This document shows, in pieces, positions 37,295-46,343 of a stretch of 64,000 bases of DNA. The translations under genes and the position numbers were made by a program. The stretch's first letter is position 1; every line of letters begins with the position of its first letter. The notes below the pieces were generated by a model. It was not told where the DNA came from. It made no database searches and saw only the letters and a program-made list of their open reading frames with translations. Source of the stretch: Lachnospiraceae bacterium (lineage in GTDB: Bacteria; Bacillota; Clostridia; Lachnospirales; Lachnospiraceae); contig JAILRA010000100.1 in NCBI GenBank assembly GCA_024698715.1, forward strand, positions 36,629 through 100,628. The letters are read 5' to 3'.

Positions 37295-37981
37295 ATGATC
37301 AAACTGTTTGTATTCAAAATCAGTGAAGAAAATGAGGACATCTTACTTGATAAGATGTCCCTTTTGTCTTATGAACTGATCCAGAAGACATCAGGATACA
37401 GGATAAAAAGAGACAGGGCACTTTCACTTTCGGGAAAACTCATGCTTTTGTGTTTTGCCGAAAGATTTAAGAATGATGAATTCAAAGAGATAAATCATAT
37501 TACTGATCCGTCCGTTTTCAAAAAAGAATATCTTTCGGAAAGCACCGTTGTTTTCGGCACAAACGGTAAAGGCTATCTCGAGGGCAGGAGTGATGTTTTC
37601 TTTAATATTTCCCATTCGAAAGATTATTGCGTATGTGCTTTTTCGGATAAAGAGATCGGTGTGGATATACAGGAAATACGAAAAATCCGTTTTGATGCGG
37701 CAAAAAAGTTTTTTTCCGCGAAGGATAATAAATTTATCTTTTCCGGTCAGGGATGCGACACACAAGATTACGAAACCCTTCGAAAGATCAATATGGTCTG
37801 GTGTGCGAAAGAAAGCTATGTGAAGTATACCGGAAAGGGGATCGGCGGAGGAATAAAGAGCTTTTACGAAGACTTTGACGACATGACCGTAAGGGATATG
37901 AAAGACGGGAAGATCCTTGCACGTCTTATGAAATTTGAAGTGGATGAAGGGTATTTCTGCTTCTGCTCCAATAATGGATAA
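37295..37981 (+). CDS. 4'-phosphopantetheinyl transferase (Sfp type)
   Basis: 228 aa from the ATG at 37295 (GGAGA upstream); a longer frame begins at 37268. The two signature stretches GVDIQEIRKI and WCAKESYVKYTGKG carry the Mg-binding acidic residues and catalytic Lys. It transfers phosphopantetheine from CoA to carrier proteins. No carrier, NRPS or PKS gene is in the window. It probably shares the rel-hisS transcript. Confidence 0.85.
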   Translation: MIKLFVFKISEENEDILLDKMSLLSYELIQKTSGYRIKRDRALSLSGKLMLLCFAERFKNDEFKEINHITDPSVFKKEYLSESTVVFGTNGKGYLEGRSDVFFNISHSKDYCVCAFSDKEIGVDIQEIRKIRFDAAKKFFSAKDNKFIFSGQGCDTQDYETLRKINMVWCAKESYVKYTGKGIGGGIKSFYEDFDDMTVRDMKDGKILARLMKFEVDEGYFCFCSNNG

Positions 37982-38032
37982 AAAACGGACAAAGTGCACA
38001 AAAAAAACATGACATTTTTACATATACGTGTA

Positions 38033-38061
38033 TGGACAAATAAGGGATAAATATATATAAT
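38033..38061 (+). promoter_or_regulatory. Promoter of the EAL gene
   Basis: TGGACA at 38033-38038, 17-base spacer, TATAAT at 38056-38061, giving a leader of about 70 bases. Confidence 0.55.
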
Positions 38062-38104
38062 GATTTAAGTAGGGGAAAAACGGATGTTTGTAATTATAAT
38101 TCGT

Positions 38105-38123
38105 AATACTACGAGTATTTTTT
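38105..38123 (+). promoter_or_regulatory. Small hairpin with T-run in the EAL leader
   Basis: AATACT / AGTATT stem, ACG loop, six T in all, ending just before the AAGGAG ribosome site. Possible weak attenuator. Confidence 0.3.
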
Positions 38124-38139
38124 CAAGGAGTAGGTTATT

Positions 38140-39429
38140 ATGGATAATAATGACAAATTGACGGGTTTATACGTATTCGATGAATTCTTGAAAGTCGCTT
38201 CCGAAAGACTCGATAATGCCGAAAGCGATAAATTATACGTTCTTATTTCTATTGATTTTTCCAAATTCAAGTACATAAACAGAGTATACAGTTACAGTGC
38301 CGGTGACAAACTTATTAAAGATCTTGCTGATACCATTGTAAACGAAGAGGGCTGTGTTATTGCATGCAGACCTTATTCCGATCATATCATCAGTCTTTTC
38401 TCTTTTGAAAAAGATGCGTGGGTTGTGGAAAAGGAACGTTTGAAGCAGCTTCAGGATAATTTCTGCAATTCCCACAAGCAGGAGTACTCAAAGACTTCGG
38501 TACATCTTAATACAGGTGTTTGTGTGATTGAAGACAACAGCGAACCCATAACATCGATAATTGATAAAGCAAACATAGCCAGAAGAAGCGTCAAAGGAAA
38601 TTATTCCGTACCTTATGCTATGTATACACAAAAACTTCAGACCATCAAAGAGGCTGAATCGAGACTTATTCCGATCTTCGAAAAGGCTTTGGAGAATGAA
38701 GAAATTCTTGTGTATATGCAGCCTAAAATAAGCGTCAAAAAAGGCGGGATCAAAGGTGCCGAGGCACTTACGAGACTTATAGACGAAGACGGAAGCATCG
38801 TTCCTCCGGATATCTTCATTCCGGTTCTTGAAAATTCGGGCAAGGTTCTCGATCTTGACTGGTATGTGATGAAATACGTATTCAAGAAAATAGACGAGTG
38901 GCTTAAAGAAGGAAGGACTGTAGTTCCGATTTCCGTTAATCTTTCAAAACTGCATTTTTATCATGACTCGCTTGTGGAAGACATAATGAGAGAATTCGAA
39001 AAATACAATTTCCCGCCCGACTATGTTGAATTTGAAGTGACCGAATCGGTATTCTTTGAAGAAGCCGATCTGATAATAGACAAGATCGAAAAACTGAGAC
39101 AGAACGGTTTTAAGATATCCGTTGATGATTTCGGGGCAGGTTATTCTTCACTGAATCTGATCGGGATCCTTCCCGTGGATATCATCAAACTGGATAAGGG
39201 ATTCATAAAGAATTCTCTTAACAACAGAAAAGGGAAGGACATCATAAAAGGTCTTATAAGGATTCTTAATGAAATAGAAATGGATATTGTCTGCGAAGGA
39301 ATAGAAACCAAAGCGGAAGAAAAGATCGTATACGAATTCGGGTGCGATTCAATGCAGGGATTCCTTTACGACAAGCCGATTCCGATAGATAATTTTGAGA
39401 ATAAATATATTCTTATGAAAGCAATCTGA
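38140..39429 (+). CDS. c-di-GMP phosphodiesterase (degenerate GGDEF + EAL)
   Basis: 429 aa. In the N-terminal GGDEF domain (about 1-165) the signature is replaced by YSDHI, so no cyclase activity is expected. The EAL domain (about 175-425) is complete: GAEALTR near 208, SVNLSK, EVTES, DDFGAGYSSL, KLDKGF, CEGIET and the late MQGF glutamine. It should hydrolyse c-di-GMP to pGpG. It is soluble. Degenerate GGDEF domains often bind GTP and regulate the attached EAL domain. Stand-alone gene with its own promoter. Confidence 0.92.
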   Translation: MDNNDKLTGLYVFDEFLKVASERLDNAESDKLYVLISIDFSKFKYINRVYSYSAGDKLIKDLADTIVNEEGCVIACRPYSDHIISLFSFEKDAWVVEKERLKQLQDNFCNSHKQEYSKTSVHLNTGVCVIEDNSEPITSIIDKANIARRSVKGNYSVPYAMYTQKLQTIKEAESRLIPIFEKALENEEILVYMQPKISVKKGGIKGAEALTRLIDEDGSIVPPDIFIPVLENSGKVLDLDWYVMKYVFKKIDEWLKEGRTVVPISVNLSKLHFYHDSLVEDIMREFEKYNFPPDYVEFEVTESVFFEEADLIIDKIEKLRQNGFKISVDDFGAGYSSLNLIGILPVDIIKLDKGFIKNSLNNRKGKDIIKGLIRILNEIEMDIVCEGIETKAEEKIVYEFGCDSMQGFLYDKPIPIDNFENKYILMKAI

Positions 39430-39507
39430 TCCATGTTTTTTCCTTTTAAATGTGACGTTTCCAAAGGATCGGACAGCTGTCAAAATATTTATCCTATATA
39501 ACAGAAA

Positions 39508-39538
39508 CGGGCAGGACGGATTCATCCGAAACTGCCCG
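39508..39538. other. GC-rich hairpin downstream of the EAL gene
   Basis: CGGGCAG (39508-39514) pairs with CTGCCCG (39532-39538); inside, CGGA and TCCG form a second stem with a TTCA loop. No T-run follows on the plus strand. It could be part of a small RNA or an RNA 3'-end structure. Confidence 0.45.
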
Positions 39539-39583
39539 CACACTGCCTGTATGATGAAAGGGGAATTCAGAATCAGGTTGTAT

Positions 39584-39617
39584 AAAAAAAGCCGTAACCT
39601 ATGAGGTTATGGCTTTT
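39584..39617. terminator. Bidirectional terminator overlapping the sirtuin-like gene's stop
   Basis: AAAAGCCGTAACCT at 39587-39600 pairs with AGGTTATGGCTTTT at 39604-39617 (one G-U), 3-nt loop, A-run on the left and T-run on the right. The minus-strand TAG stop (39599-39601) is inside the stem and loop. Confidence 0.8.
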
Positions 39618-40321
39618 AAATTATCTTTTATGCTTCCGTAAAATACGTAGTCGGCGTATTTGTCTCCGTAATGTTCTTCATATGCCAGAAGTATCAGCGC
39701 CGAGCCTTTATAGTGACCGGTCACGAACTGGATCTTGGAACTGCCCAGATCGGCTCCCATAATGACTATCGCATCAGCCGAAGAGCAGGCGATCGCAGCC
39801 TGGGTGTACAGATCATTGTCAACTCTTTCTCCGAGAAGACGTATATTGGGTCTCAGTGCTTTTTTGCATTCGTTGCAGACTGGGATCGCACGGCTTTTCA
39901 GAAGATAATCCACATCGAAAGTTTTGTTGCATTGCGGACAGTAATTATTGTAAACACTTCCCGCAACTTCGATGACATTTTCAATACCCGCAAGTTTTTC
40001 CAATCCGAAAATATTAAATGAAACCACGGATTTAAGGCGTCCTTCGTCTTCGATATTTTTTATGATCGTATAGGTTTCGTCCGGCTTGGGAAGGTAGGAT
40101 ATCACTTCGTTTTTGTAGAAATTGTAGAAGCGTTCTTTTCTCGATGAATACTCACCCGCGGAGAGAAGCTGTTCGGGACACATTTTGTATTTGTTTTCAA
40201 TACCATAAAAAATATCCGAGTCCCATAAATCTCTTCCTCCGCATTCAACGATCGTGCCGAGTCCGGTAAGAAAGACAATATTATTAGATTTTTTGAGTAT
40301 TTCTTTTACAGTATCAATCAT
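39599..40321 (-). CDS. Sirtuin-like protein lacking catalytic residues
   Basis: 240 aa with SIR2-family layout. Four zinc-binding Cys (128, 131, 149, 152) and the LRPNIRLLGE segment fit the family. Catalytic and NAD motifs are altered: TGAGIS is TGLGTI, the G-x-P-D-F-R stretch is GGRDLW, the QNID motif is FNIF (102-105), the active-site His of the HG motif is Ala120, and the GTS motif is GAD. Deacetylation is therefore unlikely; binding or scaffolding is more plausible. AGAGGGG ribosome site and own promoter. Divergent from the corC-type gene. Confidence 0.75.
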   Translation of the reverse strand: MIDTVKEILKKSNNIVFLTGLGTIVECGGRDLWDSDIFYGIENKYKMCPEQLLSAGEYSSRKERFYNFYKNEVISYLPKPDETYTIIKNIEDEGRLKSVVSFNIFGLEKLAGIENVIEVAGSVYNNYCPQCNKTFDVDYLLKSRAIPVCNECKKALRPNIRLLGERVDNDLYTQAAIACSSADAIVIMGADLGSSKIQFVTGHYKGSALILLAYEEHYGDKYADYVFYGSIKDNLKAITS

Positions 40322-40339
40322 TTTTTCCCCTCTGAATAT

Positions 40340-40367
40340 ATTTTAAATCTTTATGGACAAATGTCAA
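40340..40367 (-). promoter_or_regulatory. Promoter of the sirtuin-like gene
   Basis: On the minus strand: TTGACA (40362-40367), 16-base spacer, TAAAAT (40340-40345). Confidence 0.55.
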
Positions 40368-40391
40368 TGGTATGCAAATTTGGCAAAACAT

Positions 40392-40421
40392 TTGATTAAA
40401 ACGGGCTTTTCGATTTATAAT
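40392..40421 (+). promoter_or_regulatory. Promoter of the corC-type gene
   Basis: TTGATT at 40392-40397, 18-base spacer, TATAAT at 40416-40421, divergent from the sirtuin-like promoter. Confidence 0.5.
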
Positions 40422-40452
40422 GTTTAATTATATATTTTGATGCGAGGATAAA

Positions 40453-41724
40453 GTGGATTTAATTATCAAAATAGCGGTACTTGTTTTTCTTTTATTATTA
40501 TCGGCATTTTTTTCGTCTGCCGAAACCGCTTTTAACTGTGCAAATGAAATAAGATTAAGATCTCTTGCCGAGGAAGGCGATAAAAAGGCTGCCGCAGTAT
40601 TGGAAATACTCGGAAATTATTCGAAACTCATCAGCGGGATCCTTATCGGAAACAATATAGTAAATATTGCAGCTTCGGCCTTAACCACCACACTGGCGCT
40701 GCTAAGCGGCTATTCCTGGATGGTCTCGCTTGCAACCGGTGCACTGACGATCATAGTGCTTCTCTGCGGTGAGATAGTTCCGAAACAGTGGGCAAAAGTC
40801 AAAGCTGACAAGATCGTATTGTTCTATGCTTTTTTCTTTAAGATATATCTTTTTGTTTTTACTCCCGTTATTTTTCTTGTCGACAAGACCGCATATCTTA
40901 TCATGTGCATCTTGCGGATCAATACAAAAGAAGATTCCCCTTCGATCACCGAAGGTGAACTCAGAACGATCCTTGATACTTCACATGAGGACGGTATTAT
41001 CGAGGAAAAAGAAAAAGACATGATCATCAATCTTTTCGATCTTTCGGATTCGCAGGCAAGGGATATCATGATCCCGAGGATTGATATGGTCATGGTATCC
41101 GAGAATGCTTCCTACAGAGAGATCCAGAACGTGTTCAAGGAAAACATGTATACGCGTATACCCGTATACAGCGAACGAAAAGAAAATGTGGTCGGTATCC
41201 TCAATATGAAGGATTTTATATTTCTTAAGAATCCCGACAGTTTTAAGATAGAGAATTATTTAAGAGAGCCCTTTTATACCTATGAGTATAAAAACACTTC
41301 GGATCTTCTCGCACAGATGAGGCTTTCCTCGAATAATATCGCGATAGTTTTAAACGAATACGGTGATGCGGAAGGAATGATCACACTTGAAGATCTTCTG
41401 GAAGAGATAGTCGGTGAGATACGAGACGAATACGATTCGGATGAAGAAGAACTCATTACCAAGACCGGCGAGAACGAGTATACGGTTCCGGGCAATCTTA
41501 AACTTGACGATATAAACGATGCACTTGAAACCGAATTCGAGAGCGAGGATTATGATTCCATAGGAGGTCTTATGATCGATAACCTCGACAGGCTTCCGAA
41601 GGAAGGCGAGAGCATAGAACTCGAGAACAAAACGGTGCTTACCGCGGTTAAAGTTGCAAGGAACAGGATCCTGACCGTAAAGATCAGACTGGGTGAAGAA
41701 GAAACGGAAAATCCGGAAGAGTGA
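40453..41724 (+). CDS. CNNM/CorC-type membrane protein (hemolysin C family)
   Basis: 423 aa, GTG start with GAGG upstream. DUF21/CNNM membrane domain (about 1-170, with SAAETAF near the start), two CBS domains (about 195-320; IMIPRIDM precedes them) and a C-terminal CorC/HlyC domain (about 335-415). CNNM relatives are Mg2+ exporters or regulators of Mg2+ balance, sensing nucleotides via the CBS pair; direct cargo here is inferred. Confidence 0.88.
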   Translation: MDLIIKIAVLVFLLLLSAFFSSAETAFNCANEIRLRSLAEEGDKKAAAVLEILGNYSKLISGILIGNNIVNIAASALTTTLALLSGYSWMVSLATGALTIIVLLCGEIVPKQWAKVKADKIVLFYAFFFKIYLFVFTPVIFLVDKTAYLIMCILRINTKEDSPSITEGELRTILDTSHEDGIIEEKEKDMIINLFDLSDSQARDIMIPRIDMVMVSENASYREIQNVFKENMYTRIPVYSERKENVVGILNMKDFIFLKNPDSFKIENYLREPFYTYEYKNTSDLLAQMRLSSNNIAIVLNEYGDAEGMITLEDLLEEIVGEIRDEYDSDEEELITKTGENEYTVPGNLKLDDINDALETEFESEDYDSIGGLMIDNLDRLPKEGESIELENKTVLTAVKVARNRILTVKIRLGEEETENPEE

Positions 41725-41793
41725 TCTTATAGTTAAAATGTAATAAATAATACGGCACGAACTATTATAAATTCGGCATAAATCAGACATATG

Positions 41794-41828
41794 AAGCCTT
41801 TGGAAGTATTTACTTTCGAAGGCTTTTA
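41794..41828 (+). terminator. Terminator of the corC-type gene
   Basis: 13-bp stem (41794-41806 with 41813-41825, two G-U pairs), 6-nt loop, then TTTTA. It shows that the longer in-frame start of secDF at 41791 is not used. Confidence 0.8.
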
Positions 41829-41880
41829 TGGCATAATTATATATTGTGCGAAATATTATATTGTTAGAAAGGTCATTGAA

Positions 41881-44379
41881 ATGAAAGGTAAAACAGGAAA
41901 GATAATTGCTTTGTTTCTCATATTGCTTTTAACGGGCGGATTGGGATATATAGCCGTATGCGGTATCGGAGAACAGAAAGCCGGAAGTTACAGGAACGTA
42001 TCCCAGGGTCTGGATCTTGCCGGCGGTCTGAGTATCACTTACCAGGTAGTGGGCGAGGACAATCCGACTGCGGAAGATATGAACGATACGATCGATAAAC
42101 TGAGAAATAAGGCGGAAACATATTCAACCGAAGCTCAGGTTTATCAGGAAGGCGGAAACAACGACAGAATCACGATAGAGATCCCCGGTGTATCCGATGC
42201 TTCCACAATACTTGAAGAACTTGGACGTCCCGGATCGCTGTATTTTATTTCTCAGACGGATTCCGCGGGCAATTACAATTATTTTTATGAAGTTACCAAT
42301 GACGGACAGTATGTATACATAGATGAGAAAAACACCAAATTCTTTTACGTAACCGATAACCTTGCGGTTCGTTACGATGATGAAACAGGTGATGCTTTAC
42401 ATGATGAAAACGGAAATACAGTAAGTTACGATCTTAACTCCGCGGAAGAGAAGAACATCTCTTATATGCTTCTTAAGAGTGTTGACGAATTAAAAGCCGA
42501 CGGTTCGATCATTCTTGAAGGTTCGGATGTTAAAAGTGCCAAGGCTGCTACCCAGGATGACAAAACAACCGGTAACAAGGATTATGTTGTAGCACTTTCA
42601 TTCAACGATGCGGGAACACAGAAATTCGCAGATGCAACACGTAAGGCTTATAACAACGGTGAGACGATCGCGATCTACTATGACGGAAACTTTATTTCAG
42701 TACCGAGAGTATCCGTTGTGATCACAAACGGTGAAGCTGTTATCACCGGTATGGCCAATATCACCGAAGCCGACAGACTTGCTTCAAAGATCAGGATCGG
42801 TGCACTTAAACTTCAGCTTGAAGAATTAAGATCCAATATCGTAGGTGCACAGCTCGGTTCCGAAGCTATCTCAACTTCGATCAAAGCGGCAGCGATAGGT
42901 CTTGCTCTTGTTGCGATCATAATGGTTGCGGTCTATTTCATACCCGGTCTTGCGAGCGTGCTTGCACTTGCACTTTATACAGTACTTATCGTAGTTATCC
43001 TTTCGGTATTCCACGATGCCATCACACTTACGCTTCCCGGTATCGCAGGTATCATCCTTTCGATCGGTATGGCGGTTGATGCCAACGTAATCATTTTCGC
43101 GAGAATCAGAGAAGAACTTGCAACCGGAAAGGTTCTTGAGGAATCCGTAAACATAGGTTTCAAAAAGGCTCTGAGTGCCATTATCGACGGTAATATCACA
43201 ACACTTATCGCTTCCGTTGTTCTTATGTTCTTCGGATCGGGTACCGTTAAAGGCTTTGCACAGACACTTGCCATCGGTATCGTGCTTTCAATGTTTACCG
43301 CACTTGTAGTTACCAGACTTATCCTTCAGGGATTCATGGCACTCGGTATTACAAATCTTAAACTGTACGGTGTAGGAAAGAAGAGAAAATGCATTGACTT
43401 CTTAAGCAAAGGAAGAATATTCGTTATCGTATCTATTCTTCTTATCGTTTCAGGATTCGTATTCATGGGAATCAACGGTGCAAAGAACGGAAGCATGCTG
43501 AATTATTCACTTGAATTCAAGGGCGGTACTTCGACATCGGTTGAACTCAGCCAGGATATGTCGATCGAAGAAATAGATTCGCAGATCACACCTCATATCG
43601 AAGATATTACCGGAGACGGCGATGTTCAGATCCAGAAGGTTGAAGGAAGCAACGATATCATAATCAAGACAAGAAGCCTTCTTGACAGCGAGAGAGATGA
43701 GCTTGATTCACTCCTTGTTCAGAGCTTCGGAGCAAAGGAAGGATCTCTTGAATCCGAAACCATTTCGGCTACTATCTCGGGCGAAATGAAGAAAGAAGCG
43801 ATCATAGCTGTAACGATAGCGGTTATCTGTATGCTCATCTACATCTGGATCAGATTCTCGGATTTCAGATTCGGTATTGCAAGTATCGCATGTCTTATTC
43901 ATGACGTACTTATCGTTCTTGCTTTTTATGCGATCGCAAGAATCAGTGTAGGCTCAACATTTATCGCATGTATGCTGACGATAGTCGGTTACTCGATCAA
44001 CGCAACGATCGTTATCTTCGACAGAATAAGAGAAGGACTGAAAGAAGAAAAATTACGTATCGAATCGATGGGCTCGAGAAGAAAGAAAAAGAAAGCCGGA
44101 GATGAGAGCAAGGAAGATGTTCTTAACGTTAAGCAGATCGTTAACGATTCCATCACCCAGACTCTTTCAAGAAGTATATTCACATCACTTACAACATTCG
44201 TAATGGTATTGCTTCTCTTCATACTGGGTGTTACTTCCATCAGGGAATTTGCACTTCCTCTGATGATCGGTATCCTTTGCGGTACATATTCATCGGTTTG
44301 CCTTGCCGGAACACTCTGGGTATTCTTAAGAAAAGTATTCGTTCCCAGAGACAGCGAAGATGAGGATGAATTGCCTTAA
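41881..44379 (+). CDS. secDF: Fused protein-export component SecDF
   Basis: 832 aa from the ATG at 41881 (AAAGG upstream). Fused SecD and SecF: first helix, GLDLAGGLSITYQV, large outer domain, five helices with GMAVDANVIIFARI, then SecF with LEFKGGTSTSVEL and five helices including NATIVIFDRI. It uses the proton gradient to help pull secreted proteins out of the SecYEG channel. Fusion is common in Bacillota. A terminator separates it from recJ. Confidence 0.95.
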   Translation: MKGKTGKIIALFLILLLTGGLGYIAVCGIGEQKAGSYRNVSQGLDLAGGLSITYQVVGEDNPTAEDMNDTIDKLRNKAETYSTEAQVYQEGGNNDRITIEIPGVSDASTILEELGRPGSLYFISQTDSAGNYNYFYEVTNDGQYVYIDEKNTKFFYVTDNLAVRYDDETGDALHDENGNTVSYDLNSAEEKNISYMLLKSVDELKADGSIILEGSDVKSAKAATQDDKTTGNKDYVVALSFNDAGTQKFADATRKAYNNGETIAIYYDGNFISVPRVSVVITNGEAVITGMANITEADRLASKIRIGALKLQLEELRSNIVGAQLGSEAISTSIKAAAIGLALVAIIMVAVYFIPGLASVLALALYTVLIVVILSVFHDAITLTLPGIAGIILSIGMAVDANVIIFARIREELATGKVLEESVNIGFKKALSAIIDGNITTLIASVVLMFFGSGTVKGFAQTLAIGIVLSMFTALVVTRLILQGFMALGITNLKLYGVGKKRKCIDFLSKGRIFVIVSILLIVSGFVFMGINGAKNGSMLNYSLEFKGGTSTSVELSQDMSIEEIDSQITPHIEDITGDGDVQIQKVEGSNDIIIKTRSLLDSERDELDSLLVQSFGAKEGSLESETISATISGEMKKEAIIAVTIAVICMLIYIWIRFSDFRFGIASIACLIHDVLIVLAFYAIARISVGSTFIACMLTIVGYSINATIVIFDRIREGLKEEKLRIESMGSRRKKKKAGDESKEDVLNVKQIVNDSITQTLSRSIFTSLTTFVMVLLLFILGVTSIREFALPLMIGILCGTYSSVCLAGTLWVFLRKVFVPRDSEDEDELP

Positions 44380-44448
44380 TCAATAAAGCATATACGGTTT
44401 ACATAAATTTGACGCGATAATATTACGCCGATGTGTGTAAAATAAAAA

Positions 44449-44475
44449 AAGCCTTGCATTTGCGAGGCTTCTTTT
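44449..44475 (+). terminator. Terminator of secDF
   Basis: AAGCCTTGC at 44449-44457 pairs with GCGAGGCTT at 44462-44470 (one T-G), 4-nt loop, then CTTTTG. A preceding A-run is present. Confidence 0.8.
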
Positions 44476-44501
44476 GTAAAAAATTCTCAAAAAGAATCAA
44501 T

Positions 44502-46274
44502 ATGAAAAACTGGATCTTATTAAGAAAAACAGCGGATTACAAAGGAATATCGGAAGAACTCGGGATCGATCCCGTTGCGGTCAGGATAATGGTAAACAGA
44601 GGATTGACCGAAACGGAGGAAATGAGAGATTTCCTGGATGAGGACAGCTCTTCATGCCTTGAATATAAAGGTCTTCCGAATATAGACAAAGCAATCGCTG
44701 CCATCCAAAAGGCGAAGGAACTTAATCTTAAATGCAGAGTGGTCGGAGATTACGATGCGGACGGAGTGTGTGCGACGACCGTACTGCTCAAAGGGCTCAG
44801 ACTGTACGGGATGGATTGCGATTTCTGTATACCTAACAGACTTCTTGACGGTTACGGTATAAATGAAAGCATTGTAAGCAAGGCGATTGATGACAATATT
44901 GGATTTATCATCACCTGCGATAACGGGATATCTGCAAAAGCTGCTGTCAATCTGGCGGTTGAAAACGGAATATCCGTTGTAGTCACGGACCATCATACGA
45001 TCACCGAAAGCGAAGTCCCGGATAAATGCGACGTACTCGTAAATCCTCAGATGAAGGAAAACGAATACCCATTAAAGGAAATATGCGGTGCACAGGTGGC
45101 GTTAAAGGTCCTCTGCGCATTATTTGAAGGCGATAACAGATTTGACCTGATAATCGACGAATTAAAGGAGTTTGCTGCCATAGCGACCGTAACGGACGTT
45201 ATGCCTCTTGTGAAAGAGAACAGAAAACTTGTCAAATGGATGCTCAAAAGATTAAAGAATCCGATAAACCCCGGATTGAAACTTCTGAGTGAAAAATGCG
45301 GCATTTCCGAAAGATCCGGGAATGCGGTATGCAGCGATATAGGTTTCAGAATAGGTCCGTGCATCAATGCCGCAGGCAGGATAGATGTTGCCGAGACATG
45401 TGTTAATCTTTTCATGTCGAAAAACGAAAAAGAATCTGATGATATTTCTGACAGGCTTCTGGCTTTAAACGAAGAGAGAAAAGAACTGACGGAAAAATGT
45501 GTAAGTATGGGGATAAAAGAACTTTTAACGAATTATCCTGACAACAACTATCCCGATGTGATCGTGCTTTATCTTCCGGACTGTCATGTGTCGATATGCG
45601 GTCTGGTTGCGGGAAGGATAAGGGAAAGGTTTTACAGACCCACACTTGTTTTCACAGACAGTAATGACGGGATCACGGGTTCGGGACGTTCGATAGATGA
45701 ATACAATATGATAGAAAATATCCAGAAATGTGCGGATATTCTAAAGAAATTCGGCGGACACAAAGTTGCATGCGGACTCAGTCTCGAAAAAGAAAAATTA
45801 GGTGAATTAAACGAAAGACTGAACGGATACTCAGAACTTACCGAAGATGATCTGACGGAAAAACTTTTGATCGATGCCAACATGCCTTTCGGATATGTTT
45901 CTTTCGGACTCATAAACGATCTGGAAAGACTGGAACCTTTCGGGATCAAGAATCCCACACCGGTATTTGCCTTAAAAGATCTGCTTTTGGTGAAGGCAAG
46001 AAGATTCGGTAATGACGGAAATCACCTTATTGTAACGGTAAGAGACAATTCAAACGAGGTAAGGGATCTGAAACTCTGGAGAAGGGCGGATGAATTCATA
46101 CAGTTTCTGAAAGAAGGATTCGGCGATGACATATCGGATATCATCTACTCGGAAAATTCAAAAGCGGTGATGGAACGTGATATCAGACTGACGATATCCT
46201 ATTATCCGTCAGTCAACGTTTACAGAGGGAATACTACGATAGATTTTACCGTGAAAGATTATAAGTTAACATAA
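44502..46274 (+). CDS. recJ: Single-stranded-DNA exonuclease RecJ
   Basis: 590 aa from the ATG at 44502. The in-frame ATG at 44433 lies before the secDF terminator and is rejected. DHH-family motifs: YDADGVCATT, ITCDNGI, VTDHHT, and GGHKVACGLSLE in DHHA1, then the OB-fold. Degrades ssDNA 5'-3' in recombination and mismatch repair. The length is near the family norm. No ribosome site is strong. Confidence 0.93.
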   Translation: MKNWILLRKTADYKGISEELGIDPVAVRIMVNRGLTETEEMRDFLDEDSSSCLEYKGLPNIDKAIAAIQKAKELNLKCRVVGDYDADGVCATTVLLKGLRLYGMDCDFCIPNRLLDGYGINESIVSKAIDDNIGFIITCDNGISAKAAVNLAVENGISVVVTDHHTITESEVPDKCDVLVNPQMKENEYPLKEICGAQVALKVLCALFEGDNRFDLIIDELKEFAAIATVTDVMPLVKENRKLVKWMLKRLKNPINPGLKLLSEKCGISERSGNAVCSDIGFRIGPCINAAGRIDVAETCVNLFMSKNEKESDDISDRLLALNEERKELTEKCVSMGIKELLTNYPDNNYPDVIVLYLPDCHVSICGLVAGRIRERFYRPTLVFTDSNDGITGSGRSIDEYNMIENIQKCADILKKFGGHKVACGLSLEKEKLGELNERLNGYSELTEDDLTEKLLIDANMPFGYVSFGLINDLERLEPFGIKNPTPVFALKDLLLVKARRFGNDGNHLIVTVRDNSNEVRDLKLWRRADEFIQFLKEGFGDDISDIIYSENSKAVMERDIRLTISYYPSVNVYRGNTTIDFTVKDYKLT

Positions 46275-46343
46275 AATAGTATTCAGGATCAATTCAGTAT
46301 TAAATTAAAATGAACCGATTCAGGATATCGGACGGGGGCAAAA

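Noticed and set aside
37982..38139. c-di-GMP riboswitch before the EAL gene
   Set aside because: None of the conserved GEMM core elements are present.
41791..41880. Upstream extension of SecDF
   Set aside because: It overlaps the terminator hairpin of the preceding gene; the ATG at 41881 has a ribosome site and begins the first membrane helix.
44433..44501. Upstream extension of RecJ
   Set aside because: It spans the secDF terminator; the family start matches the ATG at 44502.
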